From positions 216,011 through 280,010 of the forward strand of contig NZ_QWLM01000004.1 of the NCBI RefSeq assembly GCF_003515945.1: a stretch of DNA of 64,000 nucleotides, given 5' to 3'. How positions within the stretch are numbered: position 1 is the first letter of the stretch; the number at the start of each line of letters is the position of its first letter. The DNA is from Dermacoccus abyssi (GTDB lineage Bacteria > Actinomycetota > Actinomycetes > Actinomycetales > Dermatophilaceae). Below the pieces are notes generated by a model. It was not told the origin of the DNA. It did no database searches and was given only the letters and a program-made list of their open reading frames with translations. The translations under genes and the position numbers were made by a program. Positions 1 through 7,911 of the stretch are shown here, piece after piece.

Positions 1-524
1 GAACGTACGCCTGGGGCGAGCGTGACGTCCGCGACCTCCCGCTGGACGCCGTGCGCGACGGCATCGCCTTCGTCGACGACGACCCGCACCTGTTCGTCGG
101 CTCGCTGCGCGCCAACCTCCTGCTCGCCCGCCCTGACGCGGACGACACGGACGTGCTTCGCGCGCTCGAGCGCGCCGGGCTCGGGCCGTGGCTCGCGGAA
201 CTCGGCGAGGGTCTCGACACGCACCTCGGCGAATACCTCGTGAGCGCCGGACGTTCGGGGGCCGAGTCGGTGGCCACCGCCACCGAGCGCTCGATCAGCG
301 GCGGCGAGAGGGCGCGCCTCGGCATTGCGCGGGCACTGCTCTCCGAGCGCCCCGTCATCCTGCTCGACGAGCCCGTCGCCCACCTCGACGGACCGACCGC
401 CGACGCCGTCGTCCGCGACCTGCTCACCGCGAGCACCGGACGCACCGTCGTCATGGTGAGCCACCACCCCATCGCGTTCGACGCGCTCGACCGCGTGATC
501 GACCTGCCCGCCGTCACGAACTGA
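1..524 (+). CDS. ABC transporter ATP-binding part, CydC-like (5' end outside window)
   Basis: C-terminal part of an ABC exporter nucleotide-binding domain, read in frame from base 3. Visible are the ABC signature (SISGGERARLGIARALL), Walker B (VILLDEP) and the H-loop (VMVSHH). The segment FVDDDPHLFVGSLRANLLLA sits where the Q-loop lies, and its wording is typical of actinobacterial CydC, the half-transporter that with CydD exports cysteine/glutathione to the periplasmic side for cytochrome bd assembly. The Walker A motif and membrane domain lie outside the window, so CydC is a family-level inference and another exporter remains possible. A strong hairpin follows the stop. Confidence 0.7.
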   Translation, partial: TYAWGERDVRDLPLDAVRDGIAFVDDDPHLFVGSLRANLLLARPDADDTDVLRALERAGLGPWLAELGEGLDTHLGEYLVSAGRSGAESVATATERSISGGERARLGIARALLSERPVILLDEPVAHLDGPTADAVVRDLLTASTGRTVVMVSHHPIAFDALDRVIDLPAVTN

Positions 525-566
525 GCTTCGACGGTTCCTGCGCACGAACCGCATGGCCGTACGCCA

Positions 567-597
567 CGAGCCCCACACCGCGTTGGTGTGGGGCTCG
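567..597. terminator. bidirectional hairpin terminator
   Basis: Perfect 13-bp stem CGAGCCCCACACC / GGTGTGGGGCTCG with a 5-nt loop, between the convergent cydC-like and DivIVA-like genes. There is no clear T-run. Confidence 0.75.
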
Positions 598-615
598 GTG
601 GTCGTTCAGTTCGGT

Positions 616-1017
616 TCAGCCACCGAAGAGCTTGCCGAAGATGCCTTTCTTCGGCTCGCTCACGGCCGAGCGTTGCGCCGTCGAGGGCGCCTGTCGCGGG
701 GCGGACACGACCTCAGGTGCCTGCGTCGAAACGCCCCCGCGCGATTCGTACGCGCATAGCGTCTCGCGGGCCTTGACGAGGAAAGCATCGACGCTCGCGG
801 CGTCGTACCCTCTGCGCCCGAAACCGCGCGCCCGCGTGAACGCCACGTCGTCGATCGAACGAGACGTGACCACGCCCTGACGCGGCGCGCCCTGCTCGTA
901 GCCGCGAAGGGTGATCACAAGGGAATCGAGGAAGTCATCGACCTCGATCTCGTCGTAACCAGCCCCGCCGCGCCCTTGCTCGAACTCGACCTTGACGACG
1001 TCGTCCGACGCCAGCAC
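616..1017 (-). CDS. small DivIVA-domain-like protein
   Basis: 133 aa, GTG start one base after the stop of the upstream gene, so translation is probably coupled. It has two copies of a DivIVA-type motif, GYDEIEVDDFLDSL (about residues 20-33) and GYDAASVDAFL (about 70-80), each followed by a short helix. It ends in KKGIFGKLFGG, a basic-amphipathic tail that closely matches the tail of its upstream partner (KGLLRRIFKG). In actinobacteria the DivIVA domain binds curved membrane and organises polar growth or division. No long coiled coil follows here, so this is a domain-only relative, not Wag31 itself. Function is inferred. Confidence 0.7.
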   Translation of the reverse strand: MLASDDVVKVEFEQGRGGAGYDEIEVDDFLDSLVITLRGYEQGAPRQGVVTSRSIDDVAFTRARGFGRRGYDAASVDAFLVKARETLCAYESRGGVSTQAPEVVSAPRQAPSTAQRSAVSEPKKGIFGKLFGG

Positions 1018-1018
1018 G

Positions 1019-3718
1019 TCAGCCCTTGAAGATGCGACGCAGCAGGCCCTTGCGCGATGTGTCGTCACGCTCCGGCAGCCGCTCGGCCTTGTCGATGGGC
1101 TGCGGACGGTCGATCGACTCCGGGCGTCCCATGTCGGACGCCCGGTCGTCGGCGACCGGGCTCGACGCCTCGAACGACTGCTGCTCGCGCACGTCGTCGC
1201 CACCACCGGCAACGTCGAACGAACCGTCACGACGGGCGTCGTCGGCGAACGGGTCACGGTTGCCGACGCCGGGCTGCTCGAAGCCACCCTCGCGCGGCTC
1301 ACGCACGCGAGCGGTCTCCTCGTTCATCGGCGCCACACGATGCGGGCCGTCCGTGCCGCGTCCACCGAACGTTTCGGCCCGGGCCGGCTGCTCGGGGCGC
1401 TCGAAGGAGTCCCGACCAGCGTCGTCAGCGAACGGGTCACGCTCGAAGCCACCGGTCTGCGGCGGGGCAGCCTGCGGCGCCTCGCCCCGTTCGGTCGGCT
1501 GCGTCGGCAGCGGACGCTCGGTCACAGCGCTCGGCTCGGAGAACGGGTCGAACTCCCCATCGCGACGGGCGTCCTGTGCCACGGGGGCCTCGGGCGCCAC
1601 CGGACGGTCATCGACGAGCGGCGCCTGCTCGGTCGGCAGAACGCCGGCGTCCGGCCCACGATCGAGATCGCTCGCAGGCATGCTCGCGCTCTCGTCGTAG
1701 GCGCCGCCCGTGCTGCGACGCGGGGAGTCACCGGCCCCGTCCTCGGGCGAGGAGTATGCGCTGTACTCGGGGTGGTACTGAGCCTCCGCCTCGCGGTCCT
1801 CATCGCTCATCGAGCGGCGAGCCTCACTGCGGGGCAGCGGAACTCGACGGTCGGTGGCGCGGTAGGAGACGATCTCGGGCTGTGTGGCGCTCGTGCGCTC
1901 GTCGGCGACGGCGTCACCGCCGGCCACTGCGTCGCCTTCGTACGCGTTGCTGCCCTGGAAGCGCTCGTCGGCGCGGGGGCCCTCATCCTCACCCTGGAGT
2001 AGGATCGCGCCTTCGTCGGGGTAACGGGGGGCGCGGTCGCGGCGAAGACCGTTGTCCTCGAAGGCCCAGTTGTCACCCTGCTCGGCTGCGGCGACCGGGC
2101 GGGCCTCCTCGGCACTCACCTGCTGCGGCGGCACGGGCTCGGCGAACGTCTCGCTGTGGGCTGCAACCGGGTCGTGGTAGTCGGCGGCATCGTGCTCACG
2201 ACGCACCGGGTCGCCAGCATCGTCACTGACGGGCTCGCCGTCGATACGCACGGCGTCGCGCTCGTCACGCGGGGCCCAGTCGTTGCGCTCGCCCTGATCG
2301 CTGTGGCGGTGAGCGGCGTAACCTCCGGCGGCAGCGGCTGCGACACCGGCGGGGCCGAAGCCCGAGGAACGCTCCTCGCGCTCGCCCTCGAAGCCACGCT
2401 CGTCACGCAGGTCTGCGTCACGACGCTCGTCCGCGAAGGGCTCGTTGCCCAGCTGCTCGTCACGTACGCCGTCATCGCGGCGCTCGGCGTCGAAGCGCTC
2501 CTCAGGCGTGACCGCGGAGTCGTTCGCCAACGTGTCGCGCTCGGCCGGTGCCGCGTACGCGGCGTCGTGGGAGGTGTTCACGTCGGAACGGTCGTCCGAG
2601 CGCAGCTCACGGTTGCGGCCCGACTCGTCCGGGGCCATGATCGGCGCCTCGTCGACCGGGTCGGATCCGACCATGTTGACACCGCCCTGACGGCCGGCCC
2701 CTGCATCACCGGCGCGGTCGTCACGCACGTCATCACGCGTGTCGGAAGCGAAGGCGTCGTCACGGCGCTCGTCGCGCTGACCGTGCGCAGCCGCGGCACC
2801 TCCGGCGGCGACAGCGCCGCCACCTGCCACCAGGCCCGCGTCGCGACCGACGAAGCCACGCTCGTCTCGGCGCTCACGACCGTCGAAAGCGCGCTCATCG
2901 GCGACGTTCTCGTCGCGGCGGCCGTCGAACGCTGCGGCGTCCGAGACCTCGTCGACACGGACGCCGGGCTCACCGAAGCCACCCCGACGCTCGTCGGCGG
3001 GCTCGAAGCCGCGCTCGTCGTCGAAGCGCTCCTCACGCCGCGGCGCACCGCCGGCGACCGCGAGGGCCTCACCGTCACGCACGCCCCCGTCGTCGGCGAA
3101 GGCGCTGCGCGGCGAGTCCTGAAGCTCAGGCGCCGCAGGCTCTGCGTAGGCCTCCGGGCGACGCTCGTCGCGCAGGTCACGCTCGTCGACGAAACCGCGC
3201 TCGTCGTAGCGATCGTCGCGGACGTCGCCGCGCGGATCGACGTCCGCACGGTCCTCGCGGCGCTCGTATGCAGCAGCACCCGCGACACCGGCGCCGGCGA
3301 CACCGTGACCGCCGTGTGCGCCGTGTTCACGCTCGTCTGCGCCGTCCGTTCGCTCATCGCGGACGACACCACGGCTGTCGGCCTCGGCGTCACTGGGGGG
3401 GCCTGCGTCGACCGGCGCGGACGCCCGACGCACGCCGTCCTCGTAGGCACGGATGCGCTGGGCGACCCGGTCGAGCAGGTCGTCGACGTCGTCGAGGTCG
3501 TATCCACCGGCAGACTGCGGGCCGCGCTCGGAGAACACCACCTCGACGACGTCGTTGGCGCTCACGGCGTGCGAAGGCATCTGGCCGCCGCGCTCGATGG
3601 CTTCGAGCGTGTCGGCGACGCGGTCGAGGTAGTCGTCGACACCGACCTCGTCATAGCCGACCTTGCCGGCGTCGGCGCGGTGGAACTGCGCCGTCCTGAC
3701 CTCATGCGCGGTGAGCAT
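1019..3718 (-). CDS. large DivIVA-domain-like protein with long Asp/Arg-rich disordered region
   Basis: 899 aa. Two DivIVA-type motifs lie at the N-terminus, GYDEVGVDDYL (about 21-31) and GYDLDDVDDLL (about 72-82). From about residue 100 to near the end follows a low-complexity, highly charged region dominated by Asp, Glu, Arg, Gly and Ala, with recurring DERGFE, DERRDD and RDPFADDA-like words. The C-terminal end KGLLRRIFKG is basic and amphipathic. The start is the ATG at 3718, 8 nt after GAGGGG. An ATG two codons upstream (3724) is too close to that site. The gene reads into the small DivIVA-like gene with one base between. A role as a membrane-curvature or septum-associated scaffold is inference; the repeats make alignment elsewhere unreliable. 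Confidence 0.75.
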   Translation of the reverse strand: MLTAHEVRTAQFHRADAGKVGYDEVGVDDYLDRVADTLEAIERGGQMPSHAVSANDVVEVVFSERGPQSAGGYDLDDVDDLLDRVAQRIRAYEDGVRRASAPVDAGPPSDAEADSRGVVRDERTDGADEREHGAHGGHGVAGAGVAGAAAYERREDRADVDPRGDVRDDRYDERGFVDERDLRDERRPEAYAEPAAPELQDSPRSAFADDGGVRDGEALAVAGGAPRREERFDDERGFEPADERRGGFGEPGVRVDEVSDAAAFDGRRDENVADERAFDGRERRDERGFVGRDAGLVAGGGAVAAGGAAAAHGQRDERRDDAFASDTRDDVRDDRAGDAGAGRQGGVNMVGSDPVDEAPIMAPDESGRNRELRSDDRSDVNTSHDAAYAAPAERDTLANDSAVTPEERFDAERRDDGVRDEQLGNEPFADERRDADLRDERGFEGEREERSSGFGPAGVAAAAAGGYAAHRHSDQGERNDWAPRDERDAVRIDGEPVSDDAGDPVRREHDAADYHDPVAAHSETFAEPVPPQQVSAEEARPVAAAEQGDNWAFEDNGLRRDRAPRYPDEGAILLQGEDEGPRADERFQGSNAYEGDAVAGGDAVADERTSATQPEIVSYRATDRRVPLPRSEARRSMSDEDREAEAQYHPEYSAYSSPEDGAGDSPRRSTGGAYDESASMPASDLDRGPDAGVLPTEQAPLVDDRPVAPEAPVAQDARRDGEFDPFSEPSAVTERPLPTQPTERGEAPQAAPPQTGGFERDPFADDAGRDSFERPEQPARAETFGGRGTDGPHRVAPMNEETARVREPREGGFEQPGVGNRDPFADDARRDGSFDVAGGGDDVREQQSFEASSPVADDRASDMGRPESIDRPQPIDKAERLPERDDTSRKGLLRRIFKG

Positions 3719-3877
3719 CTTCATATCCCCTCGGTTACGGATGCGCTGCGGGGGCAGCGGTTCTTGATTGAGCCTAACCACGGGCGCACCTGGCCGATAC
3801 CCCCTTGTTCGGAGTGTCGTCTCCCGGTGACGCGCCAAAGGGGCCCGAGCCCCGAGGTGGCGGCGCCACAGGTGTAG

Positions 3878-3931
3878 TTGCACTTCATAGCTCATTCGTG
3901 CAAAATTGCACTCGCGTGTTTGACAGTGCAA
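3878..3931 (+). promoter_or_regulatory. tetR-mmpL promoter with inverted-repeat operators
   Basis: A -35 TTGCAC (3878-3883) and -10 CAAAAT (3901-3906) are separated by 17 nt. Overlapping them are TGCAA-AA-TTGCA (3899-3910) and TTGCACT-N12-AGTGCAA (3906-3912 / 3925-3931), and the -35 itself lies in another TTGCACT half-site. This arrangement would let the TetR protein encoded just downstream repress its own operon. Confidence 0.7.
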
Positions 3932-3941
3932 AGGAGTGGCC

Positions 3942-4562
3942 GTGGGTTTCATGTGGGATTGCAGCACTGACGACCCCCGAGCCCAGCGCGCCCACAAGCG
4001 GCTCCAGGAGATCCGCTCGGCGGCGTGCACCCTCGTCATCGAGCGCGGGTACGACGGCTTCACCATGGACGACCTCGCCGAGGCCGCCGGCGTCAGCCGC
4101 CGCACCCTGTTCAACTACGTGCCCGACAAGGCGTCGGCCGTCCTCGGCCCCGACGGCGTCGGGGACAACCCGCAGGTCGCGCTCTTCCGTGACGGCGGCC
4201 CCACCGGTGTCCTCATGCCCGACCTCATCCAGGCGCTCGACAGCGTCATGAGCGAGGTCGAGGATCCCTCCATGGTCAGCGATCAGCACGCCCTTGTCGA
4301 ACGGGCCATCGCGAGCGACGGCAAGGTGGCCCACCTCGCGTTCGAGCGGTTCACGCACCTGTCCGACACCCTGGCCACCCTCATCTGCGAGCGCGAGAAG
4401 TGGGACGCGGGCGACCTGCGCGCCCGCACGATCACTGCAACCTTCCTCGCCATCGTCAAAGTCAGCCTCGAGGAGTTCTCCCTCCGCAAGGCCGACTCCG
4501 ACTTCATGACCGTCTTCCACGACGTGCTCGACGCGGATGCCGCCGTCCGCTCGATGCGCTGA
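3942..4562 (+). CDS. TetR-family transcriptional regulator
   Basis: 206 aa. The N-terminal helix-turn-helix is clear (FTMDDLAEAAGVSRRTLFNY, about residues 40-59), followed by an all-helical ligand-binding domain without a recognisable ligand class. The GTG at 3942 is chosen because AAGGAG lies 5 nt upstream; a GTG at 3936 overlaps that site, and an ATG at 3951 is the alternative. The gene is 36 nt upstream of an MMPL exporter and behind inverted repeats, which suggests a repressor of that exporter, relieved by a lipophilic compound. Confidence 0.88.
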   Translation: MGFMWDCSTDDPRAQRAHKRLQEIRSAACTLVIERGYDGFTMDDLAEAAGVSRRTLFNYVPDKASAVLGPDGVGDNPQVALFRDGGPTGVLMPDLIQALDSVMSEVEDPSMVSDQHALVERAIASDGKVAHLAFERFTHLSDTLATLICEREKWDAGDLRARTITATFLAIVKVSLEEFSLRKADSDFMTVFHDVLDADAAVRSMR

Positions 4563-4598
4563 CACCCCACAGACCCCCCTTTCACAAAGGAGTTCCCA

Positions 4599-7085
4599 GT
4601 GGCAAACATGCTCTACCGCCTCGGAAGGACGGCCTACCGCAAGTGGCCGTTCTTCCTCGTGGGGTGGCTCATCGCCCTCCTCGCGCTCGGCGGATTCGCC
4701 GCCGCGAAGTCGCGGCCGATGACGTCGCAGTTCACGATTCCCGGCATCCCCTCGTTGCAGGCCGCCGAGACGCAGAAGGAACTGTTCCCGGATCAGCCCG
4801 CCGCCGACAAGCAGGTCAACGGCCAGCTCGTCATCAAGGCACCGGCCGGGCACACCCTCGCCGAACAGCCCTACAAGGGCCAGGTCGACGAACTGATCAA
4901 GAAGGTCAGCGGCGTCCAGCAGATGCCGAAGACGAAGCTCGCCAACCCCGCCGAAGCCGGCCCCGCGATGAAGCAGCAGATCGTCGCGCAGGCCACGAAG
5001 CAGGGCACGCCCAAGGCTGTCGCGGAGAAGAACGCCGAGGCGCTCTCCCCGCTGAGCAAGGACGGCCGCATCGGCACGGTGTCGTGGAACTTCGCCGTCG
5101 ACAACATCATGGACATCAAGCCCGAGACGCAGCAGAGCATCCTCGACGCGGCCAAGGCCGCCGAGAAGAACGGGCTCACCATCGCTGCCGGCGGCCAGGG
5201 CATGCAGGAGATGATCCAGCCGGGCGCCACCTCCGAGCTCATCGGCATCGGCATCGCGCTGCTCGTCCTCGTCCTGACCTTCGGCTCGTTCGTCGCCGCG
5301 GGCATGCCGATCCTCAACGCCGTCATGGGCCTCATGCTCGGCATGATGGGCATCACCGGCGCCACCGCGTTCTTCGACCTGCCCGAGACGACGACCGCGC
5401 TCGCCTCGATGATCGGCCTCGCCGTCGGTATCGACTACGCGCTGTTCATCCTGTCGCGCTACCGCGCGGAGCTGCGCCACGTCGACATCAACAGCCAGGC
5501 CGACCGTGAGCACGCCATGGGCCGCGCACTCGGCACGGCCGGTTCGGCGGTCGTCTTCGCCGGCCTCACCGTCATCATCGCGCTGTCCGCGTTCGGCGTT
5601 CTCGGTATCAGCATGCTGACGGCGATGGGTCTCGGCGCGGCCGGCACCGTCACGCTCGCCGTCATCACGTCGCTGACGCTGCTGCCCGCCCTCATGGGCA
5701 TGCTCAAGACGAAGGCGTTCGCCGGTCGGGTCCGCGAGGACAAGGCCGCCGACGAGTTCGACCACGACTCGACCAACGGCTCGGTGCGCCTCGCGCGCGG
5801 CATCCGCAAGGCCCCGTGGGCGGTCGCACTCGCTGTCGTCGCGCTGCTCGCCGCCCTGGCCTCGCCGGTGCAGCACCTCCACCTCGGCCTGCCGTCCGAC
5901 GCGACGGCGCAGAAGGGTACGGAGGCTCGACAGAGCGCCGACCTGCTCGCCGAGGGCTGGGGCGCGGGCAAGAACGCGCCGATGATCGCCATCATCGACG
6001 GCCGTGAGATCGACGGCGGCCAGAAGGCCCAGATGGGTGCCTACGCCAAGGTCGTCGAATGGGCGGCCAAGGACGAGAACGTGGCCAACGCACAGATCGT
6101 GCAGATGGCGAAGAAGGGCGACGGCGCCGTCGTCATGGTGACGCCGAAGACGGGCCCGGCCGACAAGGCCACTGACGAGATGCTGGAGCGTCTGCGCGAC
6201 CAGCAGGCCGCCACCGAGAAGGCCACGGGCACGAAGCTCGGCATCACCGGCCAGACGGCGATCGCGGCGGACGTGTCGGAGAAGCTCGCCGACGCCCTGC
6301 CGAAGTACCTCGCCATCGTCGTCGGCCTCGCGTTCCTGCTCCTCGTCCTCGTGTTCCGTTCGATCGTCGTGCCGCTGCTCGCCACGCTGGGCTTCCTGCT
6401 CTCCGTGCTCGCGACGCTCGGTTTCACGACGAAGCTCGTCACCGACGGCACGTTCGGCATCTTCGAGCCGCAGCCGATCATGAGCTTCATGCCGACGCTG
6501 CTCATCGGCATCGTGTTCGGGCTCGCGATGGACTACCAGGTGTTCCTCACGACCCGCATGCGCGAGGCCTACGTGCACGGCACGGAAGCGCGTGACGCCG
6601 TCATCGACGGTTTCCGCCACTCGGGCCGCGTCGTCGTGGCCGCTGCTCTCATCATGATCTCGGTGTTCGCCGCCTTCGCGGCACAGGACAACGCGCTCAT
6701 CCGTGAGATCGGTATCGCGCTCGCGGCAGCGATCGTGTTCGACGCCTTCCTCGTGCGCATGATCCTCGTGCCCGCCGTCATGCTCATGCTCGGCGACAAG
6801 GCCTGGTGGATGCCGAAGTGGCTCGACAAGATCCTGCCGAACGTCGACGTCGAGGGCGAGAGCCTCGCCCAGCACGGTGCTCGCCCGGGGACGCCGGCCG
6901 TGGCCGGCGCGGCTGGTTCGGCTGCGGGCATCGCTGACGCACCTGCCGCGTCGGGCTCGGTGACCGCTGGTGGCGCCACCCCGGCGTCCACGGTGGCGAA
7001 GGTCTTCGAAGGCGAGAGCCACAGCGAGCCGAAGCACCTGGCCGACGACAACGACACGGTGCGTGACGACGGTTACAAGCCGTAG
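4599..7085 (+). CDS. MMPL-family RND transporter
   Basis: 828 aa, GTG start 6 nt after AAGGAG. RND/MMPL architecture: one N-terminal TM helix, an extracytoplasmic loop (about 40-200), five TM helices, a second loop (about 420-570), five more TM helices and a hydrophilic Ala/Gly/Thr-rich tail. The duplicated halves carry GIDYALFILSRYR and AMDYQVFLTTRMREAY, the characteristic D-Y signature of MMPL proteins, which is part of the proton path. The family exports lipids, siderophores or drugs by proton antiport. The substrate cannot be read from the sequence; the TetR neighbour suggests inducible efflux. The frame is intact over the whole length. Confidence 0.9.
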   Translation: MANMLYRLGRTAYRKWPFFLVGWLIALLALGGFAAAKSRPMTSQFTIPGIPSLQAAETQKELFPDQPAADKQVNGQLVIKAPAGHTLAEQPYKGQVDELIKKVSGVQQMPKTKLANPAEAGPAMKQQIVAQATKQGTPKAVAEKNAEALSPLSKDGRIGTVSWNFAVDNIMDIKPETQQSILDAAKAAEKNGLTIAAGGQGMQEMIQPGATSELIGIGIALLVLVLTFGSFVAAGMPILNAVMGLMLGMMGITGATAFFDLPETTTALASMIGLAVGIDYALFILSRYRAELRHVDINSQADREHAMGRALGTAGSAVVFAGLTVIIALSAFGVLGISMLTAMGLGAAGTVTLAVITSLTLLPALMGMLKTKAFAGRVREDKAADEFDHDSTNGSVRLARGIRKAPWAVALAVVALLAALASPVQHLHLGLPSDATAQKGTEARQSADLLAEGWGAGKNAPMIAIIDGREIDGGQKAQMGAYAKVVEWAAKDENVANAQIVQMAKKGDGAVVMVTPKTGPADKATDEMLERLRDQQAATEKATGTKLGITGQTAIAADVSEKLADALPKYLAIVVGLAFLLLVLVFRSIVVPLLATLGFLLSVLATLGFTTKLVTDGTFGIFEPQPIMSFMPTLLIGIVFGLAMDYQVFLTTRMREAYVHGTEARDAVIDGFRHSGRVVVAAALIMISVFAAFAAQDNALIREIGIALAAAIVFDAFLVRMILVPAVMLMLGDKAWWMPKWLDKILPNVDVEGESLAQHGARPGTPAVAGAAGSAAGIADAPAASGSVTAGGATPASTVAKVFEGESHSEPKHLADDNDTVRDDGYKP

Positions 7086-7107
7086 CACTGACGCATCGAA
7101 GAACTGC

Positions 7108-7147
7108 GGCGGGCGCGAACCTTCTCTGGGGAGGGTTCGCGCCCGCC
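7108..7147. terminator. bidirectional hairpin terminator
   Basis: 14-bp perfect stem GGCGGGCGCGAACC / GGTTCGCGCCCGCC with a 12-nt loop, between the convergent mmpL gene and the ribosomal-protein unit. Confidence 0.75.
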
Positions 7148-7154
7148 GTCCGTC

Positions 7155-7187
7155 TCACCCCCTCGCGATCTTCGACTTCTTGGCCAT
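7155..7187 (-). pseudogene. rpsN: remnant of alternative ribosomal protein S14 (first 9-10 codons)
   Basis: The reading frame [10 protein letters not shown] ends in TGA after 10 codons. The first nine residues match the N-terminus of zinc-free S14 proteins (usual length about 100 aa). Its ATG overlaps the stop of rpmG as TGATG, exactly where rpsN sits in the usual order rpmB-rpmG-rpsN of Zur-controlled operons. Nothing S14-like follows; the terminator hairpin begins 7 nt further on. Most of the gene has therefore been deleted, although the start and coupling remain. Confidence 0.75.
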
Positions 7188-7357
7188 CAGCGGATCTCCT
7201 TGAACACGACGTGCCGGCGCACGATCGGGTCGTACTTGCGCAGTTCGAGCCGGCCGGGGGTGTTTCGACGGTTCTTCTGCGTGATGTAGCGACAGCCGGT
7301 GCCGGCGCTCGACTGGACGCTGACCTTCGGGCGTACGTCGCTCCTCTTGGAGGCCAT
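7187..7357 (-). CDS. rpmG: 50S ribosomal protein L33, cysteine-free paralog
   Basis: 56 aa, full length for L33. It has the usual basic core ([20 protein letters not shown]) but lacks the paired CxxC zinc ribbon of the C+ form; only one Cys is present. Such C- paralogs replace zinc-binding ribosomal proteins under zinc starvation. The start overlaps the rpmB stop (TGATG) and its own stop overlaps the S14 remnant in the same way. Confidence 0.93.
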   Translation of the reverse strand: MASKRSDVRPKVSVQSSAGTGCRYITQKNRRNTPGRLELRKYDPIVRRHVVFKEIR

Positions 7358-7593
7358 CAGAGCTTCACTCCCCTCGCCCGCAACTCGGCGACGACGACGT
7401 CGATACCGCGCTTGTCGATGGTGCGAATGCCGCGTGGGCTGACGGTGAGGCGCACGGTGCGTCCGAGGCTCGGCACCCAGTAGCGCCTCTTCTGGACGTT
7501 GACGTCGAACCGCCTCTTGCTGCGCACGTGGCTGTGCGAGATCGAATGGCCGAAGCCCGGCACAGCGCCGCTGACCATGCATTTGCGTGCCAT
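7357..7593 (-). CDS. rpmB: 50S ribosomal protein L28, cysteine-poor paralog
   Basis: 78 aa. It opens [20 protein letters not shown] and carries the L28 body [16 protein letters not shown], with one Cys and no CxxC pairs. First gene of the leftward unit. GAGGAG precedes the ATG, and a TTGTAT -10-like box lies next to the Zur-type palindrome. Large-subunit protein, expected under zinc limitation. Confidence 0.93.
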   Translation of the reverse strand: MARKCMVSGAVPGFGHSISHSHVRSKRRFDVNVQKRRYWVPSLGRTVRLTVSPRGIRTIDKRGIDVVVAELRARGVKL

Positions 7594-7610
7594 GCTGCTC
7601 CTCGGATACA

Positions 7611-7631
7611 AAATGAGAGCGGTTCTCATTT
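7611..7631. promoter_or_regulatory. Zur-type operator shared by divergent ribosomal-protein units
   Basis: Perfect 8-bp inverted repeat AAATGAGA-GCGGT-TCTCATTT. The inner part TGAGAGCGGTTCTCA matches the actinobacterial Zur pattern TGANANCNNTTNTCA. It lies between rpmB (leftward) and rpmE2 (rightward), both encoding zinc-independent paralogs, so one Zur dimer pair could silence both directions when zinc is sufficient. Confidence 0.8.
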
Positions 7632-7659
7632 CTAACACGAGGAAAGAGGGGTAGCAACC

Positions 7660-7911
7660 GTGAAGAAGGGCATCCACCCCGCCTACGAGCGCGTGGCGTT
7701 CCGGGACTCCACCACCGGCGCCGTGTTCGTCACCCGAACGACGCTGCGCCCGAGCGAGACCATCGACATCGACGGTGACACGGTGCCGGTCGTCAACGTC
7801 GAGGTCTCCAGCGACTCGCACCCGTTCTGGACGGGCAAGGCGCGCGTGCACGACAGCGAAGGGCGCGTGGCACAGTTCAACCGCCGCTACGGACGAGGAC
7901 GCACGGCGTGA
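7660..7911 (+). CDS. rpmE2: 50S ribosomal protein L31 type B
   Basis: 83 aa, GTG start 8 nt after GAAAGAGGGG. It begins [16 protein letters not shown] and contains [16 protein letters not shown] and VAQFNRRYG, diagnostic of L31 type B, which has no zinc-binding cysteines. It stands first in the rightward zinc-starvation unit, and its stop overlaps the next start (GTGA). Confidence 0.93.
   Translation: MKKGIHPAYERVAFRDSTTGAVFVTRTTLRPSETIDIDGDTVPVVNVEVSSDSHPFWTGKARVHDSEGRVAQFNRRYGRGRTA

Noticed and set aside
2156..3877. 573-codon forward frame opposite the large DivIVA-like gene
   Set aside because: Val/Ala/Leu/Arg-rich text with no domain; the reverse frame has DivIVA motifs, a ribosome-binding site and a coupled neighbour.
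3885..7088. Very long open frame (1067 codons) antisense to the MMPL exporter
   Set aside because: It is an artefact of GC-rich codon bias on the opposite strand; composition is His/Arg/Asp/Gly-rich without any family motif, while the forward frame is a clear transporter.
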